DNA of 64,000 nt from a virus: the IMG/VR virus record IMGVR_UViG_3300042691_015010, positions 1 through 64,000 of that record; one strand, 5' to 3'. The notes below the pieces were generated by a model. It had not been told where the DNA came from. It saw nothing but the letters and a program-made list of their open reading frames with translations, and did not search any database. Below, one piece after another: positions 37,125-47,016 of this stretch (the stretch's first letter is position 1; the number at the start of each line of letters is the position of its first letter). The translations under genes and the position numbers were made by a program.

Positions 37125-37936
37125 TGAGTGATGCTGCATACGATTTTGCGGGTAAAGGTAATTTTGTTTGGTGGGTTGGTGTTGTTGAAGATAGACAAGA
37201 TCCATTAAAGTTGGGTCGTTGTCGTGTTCGTTGTATTGGTTGGCATTCTCAAAATAAAATGCAACTACCAACGAACATGTTACCGTGGGCTGTGCCTAGC
37301 ATACCAATAAACATGTCAAATGTTTACACACCTAAAGAAGGTGATATGGTATTTGGCTTTTTTGTTGATGATGAAAATGCACAAGAACCTGTAATGATGG
37401 GTATGTTTCCTAGTATACCATTAGAAGCGGGCAATCCACAAAGAGCATTTCAAGATCCAAGAACAAGCACAGAACTTGCTGCTGCGCCAGTAAAACCTTA
37501 TGAGTCAGCAACAAACTATCCACGTAAACTGGATGAACCAACAACATCTAGATTAGCACGAAACGATTCAGATTATCCATCAGAGATTGTAGCGGCAAAG
37601 AAAGCAAAACGAGCAAGTAAAGTTGAGCCTGCGTCTTACTATGCTGCAAAGTATCCATACAACAATGTGTATGAATCTGAATCAGGTCATGCATTAGAGT
37701 TTGATGATACAAAAGGTGCAGAGCGTGTTCATGTATATCATCGTTCGGGATCATATACTGAATGGGCACCAGACGGTTCACGTTCAGAAAGAATACAAAA
37801 AGATAAGTTTGAAGTTGTTGTTGGTAATGAGAAAGTATACATCAAAGGTGATGTTCAAATATATGTTGATGGTAATTATAGACTTGATGTAACTGGTGAT
37901 ATTATAATCAATGGTAAAACAATTAATCTAAACTAA
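37124..37936 (+). CDS. 5: Tail spike/hub protein gp5-like, without lysozyme domain
   Basis: The 270-residue protein has an N-terminal OB fold (NFVWWVGVVEDRQDPLKLGRCRVRCIGWH; PKEGDMVFGFFVDDENAQEPVMMG), a linker and a C-terminal beta-helix (SGSYTEWAPDGSRSERI; VYIKGDVQIYVDGNYRLDVTGDIIINGKTI). T4 gp5 carries a lysozyme domain between these two parts; here only about 60 linker residues are present. The cell-wall-cutting domain appears instead in the 28853 protein. A PAAR tip gene follows. Confidence 0.88.
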   Translation: MSDAAYDFAGKGNFVWWVGVVEDRQDPLKLGRCRVRCIGWHSQNKMQLPTNMLPWAVPSIPINMSNVYTPKEGDMVFGFFVDDENAQEPVMMGMFPSIPLEAGNPQRAFQDPRTSTELAAAPVKPYESATNYPRKLDEPTTSRLARNDSDYPSEIVAAKKAKRASKVEPASYYAAKYPYNNVYESESGHALEFDDTKGAERVHVYHRSGSYTEWAPDGSRSERIQKDKFEVVVGNEKVYIKGDVQIYVDGNYRLDVTGDIIINGKTINLN

Positions 37937-37937
37937 T

Positions 37938-38243
37938 ATGCCAGCAGTTTCAAGAAAAAGTGGAACAGATTCTATATCTACAGGTCACGGATGTGATACC
38001 ACAACTGTCACGGATCAAGGTTCTTCTGATGTATTTGTGAATAGTATCGGTGCCGTTCGTGCTGGTGATTTATGTCAAGTTCACTTAATACCGTCTGGTG
38101 ATAGTTGTGTGCCACATACAGTGTCTTTGACTTCATATTCTAGCACAGTATTTGTCAATGGAAAAGGCGTTGGAAGAGTCGGTGATGCATATTCTGGACA
38201 CACACTGACTTCTGGTTCTGGTAATGTTTTTGCTGGAGGTTGA
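37938..38243 (+). CDS. PAAR-repeat spike tip protein
   Basis: The 101-residue protein has the PAAR pattern: SRKSGTDSISTGHGCD, NSIGAVRAGDLCQVHLIP, CVPHTVSLTSYSSTVFVNGKGVGRVGDAYSGH. Conserved His and Cys residues bind metal at the tip of the central spike, sharpening it for membrane puncture. The gene lies directly after gp5-like. Confidence 0.92.
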   Translation: MPAVSRKSGTDSISTGHGCDTTTVTDQGSSDVFVNSIGAVRAGDLCQVHLIPSGDSCVPHTVSLTSYSSTVFVNGKGVGRVGDAYSGHTLTSGSGNVFAGG

Positions 38244-38254
38244 ATAAATACAAA

Positions 38255-38677
38255 ATGGCAACCACAATAACATCAAGAAATCCAGCAATATCATCTGAAA
38301 GAATATTCAGAGATTTGGATTTAAACTTTAATTCACATCCTGTAAAAAAAGATGTGTCTAAGCATATCAACGAATATGCAATTATAAACTCAGTTAAGAA
38401 TCTAGTTTCTACCAACTTCTATGAACGTCCATTTCGTCCAGAAATTGGTTCTGGTGTTAGAAGTCTTTTATTTGAAAACGTTGATCCGTTGGTGGCAGCA
38501 CAATTAGAAAGAGCGTTATGGGAAACAATTGGTAATTATGAACCTAGAGTTTCCGTAACTAATATAAGAGCACAAGCATCACCAGACGACAACTTATATG
38601 CGGTGACACTAACTTTTATGATTGTAAATAATCCAAATCCAATTACCATTGATTTCTTCTTAGAGAGAATTAGATAA
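38255..38677 (+). CDS. 25: Baseplate wedge protein gp25
   Basis: The 140-residue protein has IFRDLDLNFNSHPVKKDVSKHINEYAIINSVKNLVSTNFYERPFRPEIGSGVRSLLFENVDP and a beta-rich C-terminus. This is the GPW/gp25 family, shared by contractile tails and type VI secretion. It sits where the sheath meets the wedge. The ATG at 38255 gives the family's usual start; an upstream TTG at 38240 is in frame. An AATAAATA box lies just before it. Confidence 0.94.
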   Translation: MATTITSRNPAISSERIFRDLDLNFNSHPVKKDVSKHINEYAIINSVKNLVSTNFYERPFRPEIGSGVRSLLFENVDPLVAAQLERALWETIGNYEPRVSVTNIRAQASPDDNLYAVTLTFMIVNNPNPITIDFFLERIR

Positions 38678-38679
38678 AA

Positions 38680-40740
38680 ATGGCAGATCGTTTAAGAATA
38701 ACCGAGCTTGACTTTGATACGATCAAGCAAAATCTAAAAACATTTTTAAATCAGCAATCAGAGTTTACTGACTATGACTTTGAAGGTTCTGGTCTATCCG
38801 TTCTATTAGATATTCTTGCTTATAATACACATTATCAGGCATATTATCTGAATATGGTGGCAAATGAAGCATTTATGGATACTGCATTGCTTCGTGAATC
38901 TGTAATATCACATGCTAAAACATTAGGCTATGTTCCTTATTCACGTAAAGCACCACGTGCTGTAATCAATTTTACTGCAAATACCAATTCAAATACATCA
39001 TCTACTTTAACTCTACCAAAAGGATTTAGATTCTTATCAAACGATATTGATGGTATAAGTTATTCGTTTGTAACACTAGCTGAAACAAAAGTAACAAAAT
39101 CAAATACAAGTTTTTCTTTTGTGAATCTTCCAATTTATGAAGGACAGTTGGTAACATATTCATATAATCACAATCAAGCCACAAATCCAAAACAGATTTT
39201 TACTTTGCCAGATGATAGTGTAGATACTACAACTATTTCAATAACAGTTCAGCCTTCATCAACAAACACAGAGATTTCCGTATATTCTTTGGCCACAGAC
39301 GCAAGTAATACAAATACTCAATCTGAAGTTTTTTACTTACAAGAGGGCAAAGCACAACAATATCAAATCTATTTTGGCGACAACGTGATTGGCAAGAAAC
39401 TTCCTGATGGAGCGATTGTTAATATCAGTTATTTGGTAACAAATGGTGATGCGTCAAATAAAGCAAACAACTTTGTTGCCACTGGAACAGTTACAGATTC
39501 TTTGAATAATACATTATCAAACTTTGTTATTGATCCTGTATCAGAGGCGGCTGGTGGTTCAGATCGTGAATCAGTGGACAATATTAAGTTTGCTGCGCCA
39601 TTACAATTTACAACTCAGAATCGTCTGGTGACGTTTAAAGATTATGAGACATACATTCAAAAGAGTTATCCTGCTATAACGTCTGTATCTGTTTGGGGCG
39701 GTGAAGATGAAACGCCACCAACTTTTGGCACTGTGTATGTTGCACTAAGACCAAAAGAAAATTACTATTTGTCGGACACAGAGAAGCAAAGAATCATTGA
39801 TGAGATTATCAAGCCTAAAGCGGTGGTTGCAGTGCAAACAATCATTCGTGATCCAGAATATCTGTATCTTTTGATTTCCGCTGATGTAAGTTACGATAAA
39901 AATAAAACTACACTTACGGAAGAACAACTAAAGACAGCAATCAGAAATGCCATTTTACAATACAAAACAACTTATCTTGACAAGTTCTCTGGCAAGTTTG
40001 TAGAGTCAAGAGTTCAAGATGCAATTGATGCTGTAGATAGAAATGCTATTTTAGGCAGCACAATTGTTACACGTGTACAGAAAAGAATTACACCTGATGT
40101 GACAGCAGCAGTTCCATATACGATTGATTTTGGTGTACCACTCCGTAGAGGCACAATTGGTAATAAACTTGAATCAACATTCTTTACCGTTGCTGATGCT
40201 GAAGGTATAGATCGTTCAGTGCAATTTGATGAAATACCACAATCATTTTCTGGTATTAGTGCAGTCAAAGTAATCAATCCTGGTCAGGGATACATTAGTC
40301 AACCAACAGTGACGATTGAGGGTGATGGTGAAGGTGCAAACGCTGTTGCTGTAATCGTGAATGGAGCAATTCAAAGTATTGATGTGACGAATCGTGGTAT
40401 TGATTACACACGTGCTACTGTTACTATTTCTGGTGGAGGTGGTTATGGAGCATCTGCTACGGCAGTTATTGATGGTCGTGTTGGTACTATTCGTACTGTA
40501 TATTATGATGCTAGAGCACAGCGTCAAATTGTAGATGATAATGCTGGTGAGATTGATTATGATACCGGAGTCGTGAAGATTTCAAACATTCTAATTAAAG
40601 ATGTTGATTCTGTTGATGGCGATATTCGTCTTTCAATTGAGTCAGAAAAAGGTATACTAAGTACAATCAAAAATAACATCATCACGATTGATGAGAATGA
40701 TCCAACATCTATTAGTACAACTCTACAAGCAGCAAAATGA
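38680..40740 (+). CDS. 6: Baseplate wedge protein gp6 (gpJ-like)
   Basis: The 686-residue protein starts LRITELDFDTIKQNLKTFLNQQSEFTDYDFEGSGLSVLLDILAYNTHYQAYYLNMVANEAFMDTA, the typical gp6 opening. Residues ~290-400 (GGSDRESVDNIKFAAPLQFTTQNRLVTFKDYETYI) are a baseplate_J-like domain. The C-terminal 150 residues have Gly-rich beta repeats (INPGQGYISQPTVTIEGDGEGA; NRGIDYTRATVTISGGGGYGA), a short module also seen in the next giant protein. It forms the inner iris of the baseplate. Confidence 0.92.
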   Translation: MADRLRITELDFDTIKQNLKTFLNQQSEFTDYDFEGSGLSVLLDILAYNTHYQAYYLNMVANEAFMDTALLRESVISHAKTLGYVPYSRKAPRAVINFTANTNSNTSSTLTLPKGFRFLSNDIDGISYSFVTLAETKVTKSNTSFSFVNLPIYEGQLVTYSYNHNQATNPKQIFTLPDDSVDTTTISITVQPSSTNTEISVYSLATDASNTNTQSEVFYLQEGKAQQYQIYFGDNVIGKKLPDGAIVNISYLVTNGDASNKANNFVATGTVTDSLNNTLSNFVIDPVSEAAGGSDRESVDNIKFAAPLQFTTQNRLVTFKDYETYIQKSYPAITSVSVWGGEDETPPTFGTVYVALRPKENYYLSDTEKQRIIDEIIKPKAVVAVQTIIRDPEYLYLLISADVSYDKNKTTLTEEQLKTAIRNAILQYKTTYLDKFSGKFVESRVQDAIDAVDRNAILGSTIVTRVQKRITPDVTAAVPYTIDFGVPLRRGTIGNKLESTFFTVADAEGIDRSVQFDEIPQSFSGISAVKVINPGQGYISQPTVTIEGDGEGANAVAVIVNGAIQSIDVTNRGIDYTRATVTISGGGGYGASATAVIDGRVGTIRTVYYDARAQRQIVDDNAGEIDYDTGVVKISNILIKDVDSVDGDIRLSIESEKGILSTIKNNIITIDENDPTSISTTLQAAK

Positions 40741-43700
40741 CTACTGATTTAAAAACGTCTATACTTGTAAACGGACAGGTACCTGAATATGTACGTGACG
40801 AATATCCAAAGTTCGTAGCGTTTCTACAAGCATACTATGAGTTTCTGGAACAAAAACAAGGATCAGAAATCAATGATTTGGCAACTGTAGCCAAGAATCT
40901 ACGTACAATCAAAGATGTTGATGAATCAATTGATAGTTTTGAGCAGAGTTTTTATAACACATACGGTGCTTTAATACCTGCTGATGTTCAGGCGAACAAG
41001 GCACTTCTCTTCAAGCATCTTGTTGAACTCTATAGAACAAAGGGTGCAGAAAATTCCTTTAAGTTATTATTTCAATTGGTGTTTGGTGAAGATTTAGAAG
41101 TTCTTTTACCTAAAAATAATGTACTGAAACCATCAGCAAGTAAGTGGACAGTTGATAACAAACTTCGTATTAATACTGACGTTTTCTCTTTATACAGTGG
41201 TAATGGCACACAAAAAACGTTTGTTCTTCCACAACAATTTGATGTGGACCAGGTATCCGTTTCTATTGATGGTATAACTAAAGAAAATCTTGTAGATTAT
41301 GTTATCAACAAAGAATATCGTAAATTAATTTTTAACACTGCTCCTACAAATGGCGCAACTATAAGAGTCAATTTTTCTGATTTTGATTTTAAACTATTTG
41401 TAAATCGTAAAGTTACAGGATTGTCATCAGGCGCTAGTGCTATTATTGAGGATGCCAATCGTAGAATTATTTCAGACACATTCAATCTAGGTTTGCCAGT
41501 TGAACTTTTGGTTAATGCTAAATCTCGTAGAGGAACATTCTTAAACGGTGAGACAGTATCAATTCCAATTTTAGATGCAAATGACGAACTAATTGAAGTT
41601 CGTGCTTCATCATTCTCTGTAATTAAAAGATTTACCGTTGTTAATAGTGGAAGTGGATATGTTGTAGGCGATAAAGTTACTGTATTTGGCGGAAACTCTT
41701 CTGTAAATGCCATAGGAACTGTTTCAGAGATTTTCTCTGGAACATTATCTTCCATAGTATCGTTGGTAGGTGGTGCCGTATTTACAAACACATCTCCTAT
41801 TGTTCCATCAGGAAATGGAATTTATGCTATTGAGGCATTCGTTGATGGTATTGATGTTAGTGGTACAAAGTCAGCAAACAATTTTTTAGTATCAACCGAC
41901 ATTATAGGTTCATTTAATGGTAGTATTCATGCAGCGAACACTGTAATTAGTTGCACAAACTATGGATTCGTAAACGCAAATATACCTACTGGTGAAAATG
42001 CAAGCACTAGACTTATTGATGCTTTATCTTTTGATCGTTTAACTGTTGGACCAATTACCAATGTAAAAATTCTTATTACTGGTGTTCCATTAGATGTTCC
42101 AGTTTCTCTGGATGCATTTGGCGCCTTGTATGGACCAAACACAAATTATAGAACCGTAAAAAGTTTAGGCTCAATCGGTTCTTTTAAAATTAATGATGGT
42201 GGAAATGGATATAAAGTTGGTGATGAAATAGTTTTTGGTCAGAATCCAATTATGACTTTTGGCCAAGGCGGCGCTGCTGTTGTTGGTAGCGTCAACGCTA
42301 TTGGTTCTATTGTAAGAGTCGATGTTGCAAATGCCCGAGTTTCTGGCACAGTGTCTTTATCTGGTGCACCGCCCTCTTCCTCTTTGCAAGGAACTGGCAC
42401 TTCATTTACAAATGAATTAAAAGTTGGAGATATAATTGATGTTAATGGTGAGTCTAGAATGGTTGCAACCATTACATCAGACACAGTTCTATCTGTTAAA
42501 GATATAGACGGCATTTCCTCTAATCCATTTAATAAAGCACACTCAAATCAAAAACTTGGGGTATTTAATTATTATCCTAAAGGTGGTCATGGATACATTC
42601 AAAACAATTTTCCGACTGTAACTGTTTCTTCTCCAACAGGCGTTGGTGCAAATATACAAATCGCTTCTATTGCTTCAGATGGTGAACAGTTGCAACCTTC
42701 AGGTAATGGTGTTATTGGTTCTATTGTTACAGTTGATGTTGTTGATCCAGGATCAGGATATGAATTTATTCCCGTTAGTGTGATTGAAAGTGCTACCGGA
42801 GTTGGCGCTAAAGTTAGAGCAGAAGTTGAACAATCTTATGTTACCACAGAGGGAAGATGGACAACATCTGATTCTATTATTTCTTCAATGGAAAGAAAGA
42901 TTCAGGGTCAAGATTATTATGTTGACTACTCTTATGTCTTATCATCAAAAGTTGAGTTTTTTAAATACAAGAAAATATTAAAAGAACTTCTACATCCTGT
43001 TGGAATGGTAGATTATTCCGAATACAAAAAGTCGCAAGTAATTGAAGGCGAAGATATTCTTGTTAAAAAGAAAAACATCACTACAGATGAGCAGTTTAGA
43101 ACAATTGGCGGCCGAGTTAATGTTGGAAATGGTAGTATTATAGTTACTGGAATTAATACAAAGTTCAACACGGCAGCTTATTTAGGAATTATAGAACCAG
43201 TAAGTCGATTGACAAAAATTGCAGTTAATGGTGAAATTAGAACTGTTAATACAATTTTGAGTAATACGATAATGTTAACCATTGGTGAGGTTGCGAATGT
43301 TGCGGTTGCGAACTCTGGAAACGGATATGTAAACGGTAATTTAGTTTTCTCAAATGGTGGTGGCACTATAACAGGTCTTTCAATTAGACCAGGATACAAT
43401 GGTTCTGGATATTCAAACGGCATCATCGTGTTTAAGAATGTTGAAGAAGGTATAGTTGCAATTGCGAACGCTGAAGTTTACCCATCAAATGGCGCTCTAA
43501 GAAGAGTTTCTCTTACTTCTGGAGGATTATATTCTGATAAACCTATTGCAGAACCTTTTACAGATCCACATCTAGTATTCTATTCAAACACTGTAACAGT
43601 AACAAATCTTGGTAGAGGATATACAAAAGGTAAACTTATACCAATTGGTGGGGCGCCTGTAAGAGAAACACAGATATCTTTTGATGTGTATTCTAGTAAT

Positions 43701-46088
43701 GGCTCAGTTAATTCAAGTTCTATTACTGTAAGTGATTCTGGATTGTATGAGTCAAATGTTGTTCTGTTCCCAAATACAACACCAAACTCTGTTGTTCATA
43801 CAATGTCAATTGTCAATAATGGATTAGGACATTCAAACGGTACAATCGTATTCAATGATCTTGGCATTGCTACAATCACAGCAAACGCAGGTGCAGTTGG
43901 TGTAAACAGTTGGATTAACTTCAGTAATAACATTGGTATAATTGGTTCAAGCAATTTGATTGCTGCAAATGCCCGTGTGTTTGTTAATACAACCGGACAC
44001 ATTATGAATGTCACGATGTATGCAAACGGCGTGTACTTTAATCCACCTACAATCTCAAATGTTTACACAAGTCTAATCTATGCTGAAAATACAGCATCAA
44101 TAGCAACATCATCTTATACTAATGCAGTCTTTACAATCGCAACATTAAGATACTCAAATCAACCTACTGTAGTGACTGCCGAAGTTTATCCATCAAATGG
44201 TTCGATCCGTAGTGTGACTATAAAGGATAAAGGTTTATACGCCAATTCTTTAAGAGTAACTTCAATTACAGCAAACGATGGTTCTGTTGCCGTAAATAGT
44301 TGGATAAATCTTGATGGATATCTAGGATACAATACATCATCAAATTCAGTCAATGCACGTATCTTTGTCAATACAACGGGTCATATTGAGAATGTGACGA
44401 TATATGCAAATGGATTCTATCGTAGTATTCCAGAGGTTTCAAATGTTTATACAAATCTGATATACTATGAAAATGTGGCACCTATTTCCACTGCTTCATA
44501 TACAAATGCAGTCTTTACAATTACTACCGCAGATCGTCCAACTACTATTGGACAGTTGATTGGTGTGCCGAATACATGGCCAATTTCTGTTACTGGTGTG
44601 GGTCCTAATGTTTCTGTAAATCCTGCGATAACATTTAATGGTGCATCTCATCAAAATGGATTCGTTATATTCTCTGGTGGTAATCCTATTGTCAATGCTA
44701 ATGCGACGATTGAAGTTTATGGATCAAATGGGGTAATTCGTAGAATTACTGTTACGGAGCCGGGACTTTACAAAACCGCCCCAACAGCAACGCCAAACAG
44801 CGTTCCCGTATCCATCACGCAAGTTCTACCACTTCTACCAAGTTTTGGTGGTACAGGATATGCTAATGGATTCTTGAAGATTGTTGGTGGTGGTGCGAAT
44901 ACACCTGCAAATGTTGAAGTATTCTCTAATACTGCGGGTGCTATTACCAGAGTTCAAATAAATAGAATTGGTTTGTATGCAAATGGTGACAATATTAGTT
45001 TGACTCCAGGTATTCATACTATCACAGCAAATGCTGGTGCTGTTGCGGTAAACAGTTGGATTTCATTCCCAATTGGTACGCCTGATGCGTCTGTTAATAT
45101 AGCAAATGCCCGTGTATATGTAAACACAACTGGACACATTGTAAACGTGTCTCTGTTTGCAAATGGTATTTACACTGTAACACCTAATATTTCAAATGTC
45201 TACACTGACTTGAGATATTATGAAAATACTGCTGCTATCTCAACTTTGTCATATACAAATGCAGTGTTTTCTATTGTAATGGGTCCTGTTGTTCACACCT
45301 ACACTGGTGTAACATCAAATGGAAACGGCACACAGTTTGCACTGTCATATAATGCAAACACAAGTAATCTTGCCAATTTGATTGTTTCGACAACGGCAAA
45401 TGGTTTACATACTGGTAATGTAGTATTTACAGCAAACAGTAATGTCTTGACTAATGCGGTGTTTACGACTGCTGGTGTAGCAAATACACAGACGATTGCA
45501 ATTATTGATGTTGGCTTTGTTGAGACAAATACAGCAGCAGTTGGCACAGTAGAAGTTTATCCTTCTAACGGATCAATTCGTAAAGTAACAGTTACTAGCA
45601 ACGGTGCATATTATTATCCACCTACGATTACACCTAAACATGTTGGTGGAGTTGCTAATGTTACTGTAAATACAGGTGCTATTGGCGTTAATAGTTGGAT
45701 TAATTTCTCTGGTGATACAAACGGCCCAGCAAATGTGACGAATGCCCGTGTATTTGTAAACACCACAGGTCATATTATGAATGTATCTGTGTATGCTAAC
45801 GGCATTTATAATGTATTCTCAGCACCATCGATTTCAAATACATACACAAGTTTAATATATTTTGAGAACACATCACCAATATCTACAGGTTCTTATACAA
45901 ATGCAGTGTTTACAATCGAAAGAGTTGGTGGAGCATTTAGTAATGCAGAGTTAACTACAATTGCTGGTGCGTTTACACAAACTGCGAATTTACAAACAGC
46001 AATATTCTCTTATCAACCAAAACTCGTTTATACTGAAGGTGGTGATGAGATAGAAACTGAAGATGGTATTATCTTTACAACCGATTAG
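40737..46088 (+). CDS. Giant baseplate/tail protein with beta-repeat array
   Basis: The 1783-residue protein opens VPEYVRDEYPKFVAFLQAYYEFLEQKQGSEINDLATVAKNLRTIKDVDESIDSF, then RTKGAENSFKLLFQLVFGEDLEV, the N-terminal domain of a baseplate structural protein in T4-like marine phages. From about residue 300 it has beta-sandwich modules with GxGYxxGD motifs. The C-terminal half holds at least four copies of an ~87-residue repeat (see repeat entries) and six EVYPSNGSIR-type motifs. It may be a gp7-like wedge plate or a fibre built on it. Confidence 0.75.
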   Translation: MTTDLKTSILVNGQVPEYVRDEYPKFVAFLQAYYEFLEQKQGSEINDLATVAKNLRTIKDVDESIDSFEQSFYNTYGALIPADVQANKALLFKHLVELYRTKGAENSFKLLFQLVFGEDLEVLLPKNNVLKPSASKWTVDNKLRINTDVFSLYSGNGTQKTFVLPQQFDVDQVSVSIDGITKENLVDYVINKEYRKLIFNTAPTNGATIRVNFSDFDFKLFVNRKVTGLSSGASAIIEDANRRIISDTFNLGLPVELLVNAKSRRGTFLNGETVSIPILDANDELIEVRASSFSVIKRFTVVNSGSGYVVGDKVTVFGGNSSVNAIGTVSEIFSGTLSSIVSLVGGAVFTNTSPIVPSGNGIYAIEAFVDGIDVSGTKSANNFLVSTDIIGSFNGSIHAANTVISCTNYGFVNANIPTGENASTRLIDALSFDRLTVGPITNVKILITGVPLDVPVSLDAFGALYGPNTNYRTVKSLGSIGSFKINDGGNGYKVGDEIVFGQNPIMTFGQGGAAVVGSVNAIGSIVRVDVANARVSGTVSLSGAPPSSSLQGTGTSFTNELKVGDIIDVNGESRMVATITSDTVLSVKDIDGISSNPFNKAHSNQKLGVFNYYPKGGHGYIQNNFPTVTVSSPTGVGANIQIASIASDGEQLQPSGNGVIGSIVTVDVVDPGSGYEFIPVSVIESATGVGAKVRAEVEQSYVTTEGRWTTSDSIISSMERKIQGQDYYVDYSYVLSSKVEFFKYKKILKELLHPVGMVDYSEYKKSQVIEGEDILVKKKNITTDEQFRTIGGRVNVGNGSIIVTGINTKFNTAAYLGIIEPVSRLTKIAVNGEIRTVNTILSNTIMLTIGEVANVAVANSGNGYVNGNLVFSNGGGTITGLSIRPGYNGSGYSNGIIVFKNVEEGIVAIANAEVYPSNGALRRVSLTSGGLYSDKPIAEPFTDPHLVFYSNTVTVTNLGRGYTKGKLIPIGGAPVRETQISFDVYSSNGSVNSSSITVSDSGLYESNVVLFPNTTPNSVVHTMSIVNNGLGHSNGTIVFNDLGIATITANAGAVGVNSWINFSNNIGIIGSSNLIAANARVFVNTTGHIMNVTMYANGVYFNPPTISNVYTSLIYAENTASIATSSYTNAVFTIATLRYSNQPTVVTAEVYPSNGSIRSVTIKDKGLYANSLRVTSITANDGSVAVNSWINLDGYLGYNTSSNSVNARIFVNTTGHIENVTIYANGFYRSIPEVSNVYTNLIYYENVAPISTASYTNAVFTITTADRPTTIGQLIGVPNTWPISVTGVGPNVSVNPAITFNGASHQNGFVIFSGGNPIVNANATIEVYGSNGVIRRITVTEPGLYKTAPTATPNSVPVSITQVLPLLPSFGGTGYANGFLKIVGGGANTPANVEVFSNTAGAITRVQINRIGLYANGDNISLTPGIHTITANAGAVAVNSWISFPIGTPDASVNIANARVYVNTTGHIVNVSLFANGIYTVTPNISNVYTDLRYYENTAAISTLSYTNAVFSIVMGPVVHTYTGVTSNGNGTQFALSYNANTSNLANLIVSTTANGLHTGNVVFTANSNVLTNAVFTTAGVANTQTIAIIDVGFVETNTAAVGTVEVYPSNGSIRKVTVTSNGAYYYPPTITPKHVGGVANVTVNTGAIGVNSWINFSGDTNGPANVTNARVFVNTTGHIMNVSVYANGIYNVFSAPSISNTYTSLIYFENTSPISTGSYTNAVFTIERVGGAFSNAELTTIAGAFTQTANLQTAIFSYQPKLVYTEGGDEIETEDGIIFTTD
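43870..44142 (+). repeat. Repeat 1 of the giant baseplate protein
   Basis: Encodes ITANAGAVGVNSWINF through NARVFVNTTGHIMNVTMYANGVY to SYTNAVFTI. It is the first of four related ~87-residue units. Confidence 0.85.
44262..44531 (+). repeat. Repeat 2 of the giant baseplate protein
   Basis: Encodes ITANDGSVAVNSWINL, VNARIFVNTTGHIENVTIYA and SYTNAVFTIT. Similarity to repeat 1 is clear in both protein and DNA. Confidence 0.85.
45018..45278 (+). repeat. Repeat 3 of the giant baseplate protein
   Basis: Encodes ITANAGAVAVNSWISF, NARVYVNTTGHIVNVSLFA and SYTNAVFSI. It is separated from repeat 2 by about 490 nt of different beta modules. Confidence 0.85.
45653..45919 (+). repeat. Repeat 4 of the giant baseplate protein
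   Basis: Encodes VTVNTGAIGVNSWINF, NARVFVNTTGHIMNVSVYA and SYTNAVFTIE. A more distant version (VTANSGSYGVNSFVTF, ANARIYVHSNGAIQNVVVVSNGVY) lies in the gp8 gene near 47340-47495. Confidence 0.85.
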
Positions 46089-46096
46089 GCTTTCAA

Positions 46097-47002
46097 ATGA
46101 CAACAGTTAAATTATCAGAACTAACCGAACTAACAACACCGTCATCAAACACGGAAAAGACATTTTTATTGGTAACGGATACACAAACTGGATTGGCAGT
46201 TTCTAGAAAAATGTCCGTAAAAACATTAGATACACTAATGGATGTGACTCAAGGACAGGCAAACTTGGCATTTAATCATTCTAATAGTGGATTTAATCAA
46301 GCTAACGCTGCGTTTATTCGTGCGAACAATTCTCTAAGTGCCAATAGTGGAGGCATAGTAACAGGTGATGTTTCAATTACTGGCAATTTGACTGTAACTG
46401 GTATAACGACTTACACCAACACACAAACTGTTTTAATTGCAGATAATATTCTTACTTTAAATGCAGCGATTGATCAATCATCAGCACCATCTTTAAATGC
46501 TGGACTAGAAATTGATAGAGGTAGTTCTGCAAATGTTTATGTTTTGTGGAATGAAGCTGATGATAAATGGACATTTACAGAAGATGGCACAAACTATGAT
46601 AATATTGGTAGTGCATCTTCTGCTTCTTATGCCAATGCAGCATTTATACATGCTAACTCTGCATTTATACAAGTTAATTCCGCATTTGATGCTGTCAATG
46701 CAGCAGCAGGAGTGGATATAACACAAAATAATAGTATTACGGCTGCGTTTAATCAAACTAATTCTGCTTTTGATATTGCTTTCTCTACTTCAATTTATGC
46801 CAATGGCGCTTTTGCTGCCGCTAACAGTGCTTCAATTTATGCTAATGGTGCTTTTGCAGCAGCAAACACTGCTGAGCCATATACCGCAGCAAACTTATCA
46901 ACATCATTGTGGGCAACATCTCCACCCGCAACTTTACAAGCCGCAATTGAGAGACTTGCAAATGTAGTGATAGTGTTAAATGGATATACTCCAATACCAT
47001 AA
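46097..47002 (+). CDS. Fibre/structural protein with NQANAAF repeats
   Basis: The 301-residue protein has TVKLSELTELTTPS at its start, a middle beta domain (VTGDVSITGNLTVTGITTYTNTQTVLIADNILTLNAAI, then RGSSANVYVLWNEADDKWTFTEDG) and two blocks of short repeats (HSNSGFNQANAAFIRAN; IYANGAFAAANSASIYANGAFAAAN). This arrangement is typical of short tail-fibre or baseplate-attached proteins in marine T4-like phages. It lies between the giant wedge protein and gp8. Confidence 0.72.
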   Translation: MTTVKLSELTELTTPSSNTEKTFLLVTDTQTGLAVSRKMSVKTLDTLMDVTQGQANLAFNHSNSGFNQANAAFIRANNSLSANSGGIVTGDVSITGNLTVTGITTYTNTQTVLIADNILTLNAAIDQSSAPSLNAGLEIDRGSSANVYVLWNEADDKWTFTEDGTNYDNIGSASSASYANAAFIHANSAFIQVNSAFDAVNAAAGVDITQNNSITAAFNQTNSAFDIAFSTSIYANGAFAAANSASIYANGAFAAANTAEPYTAANLSTSLWATSPPATLQAAIERLANVVIVLNGYTPIP

Positions 47003-47016
47003 TAAATAAAAAAATT

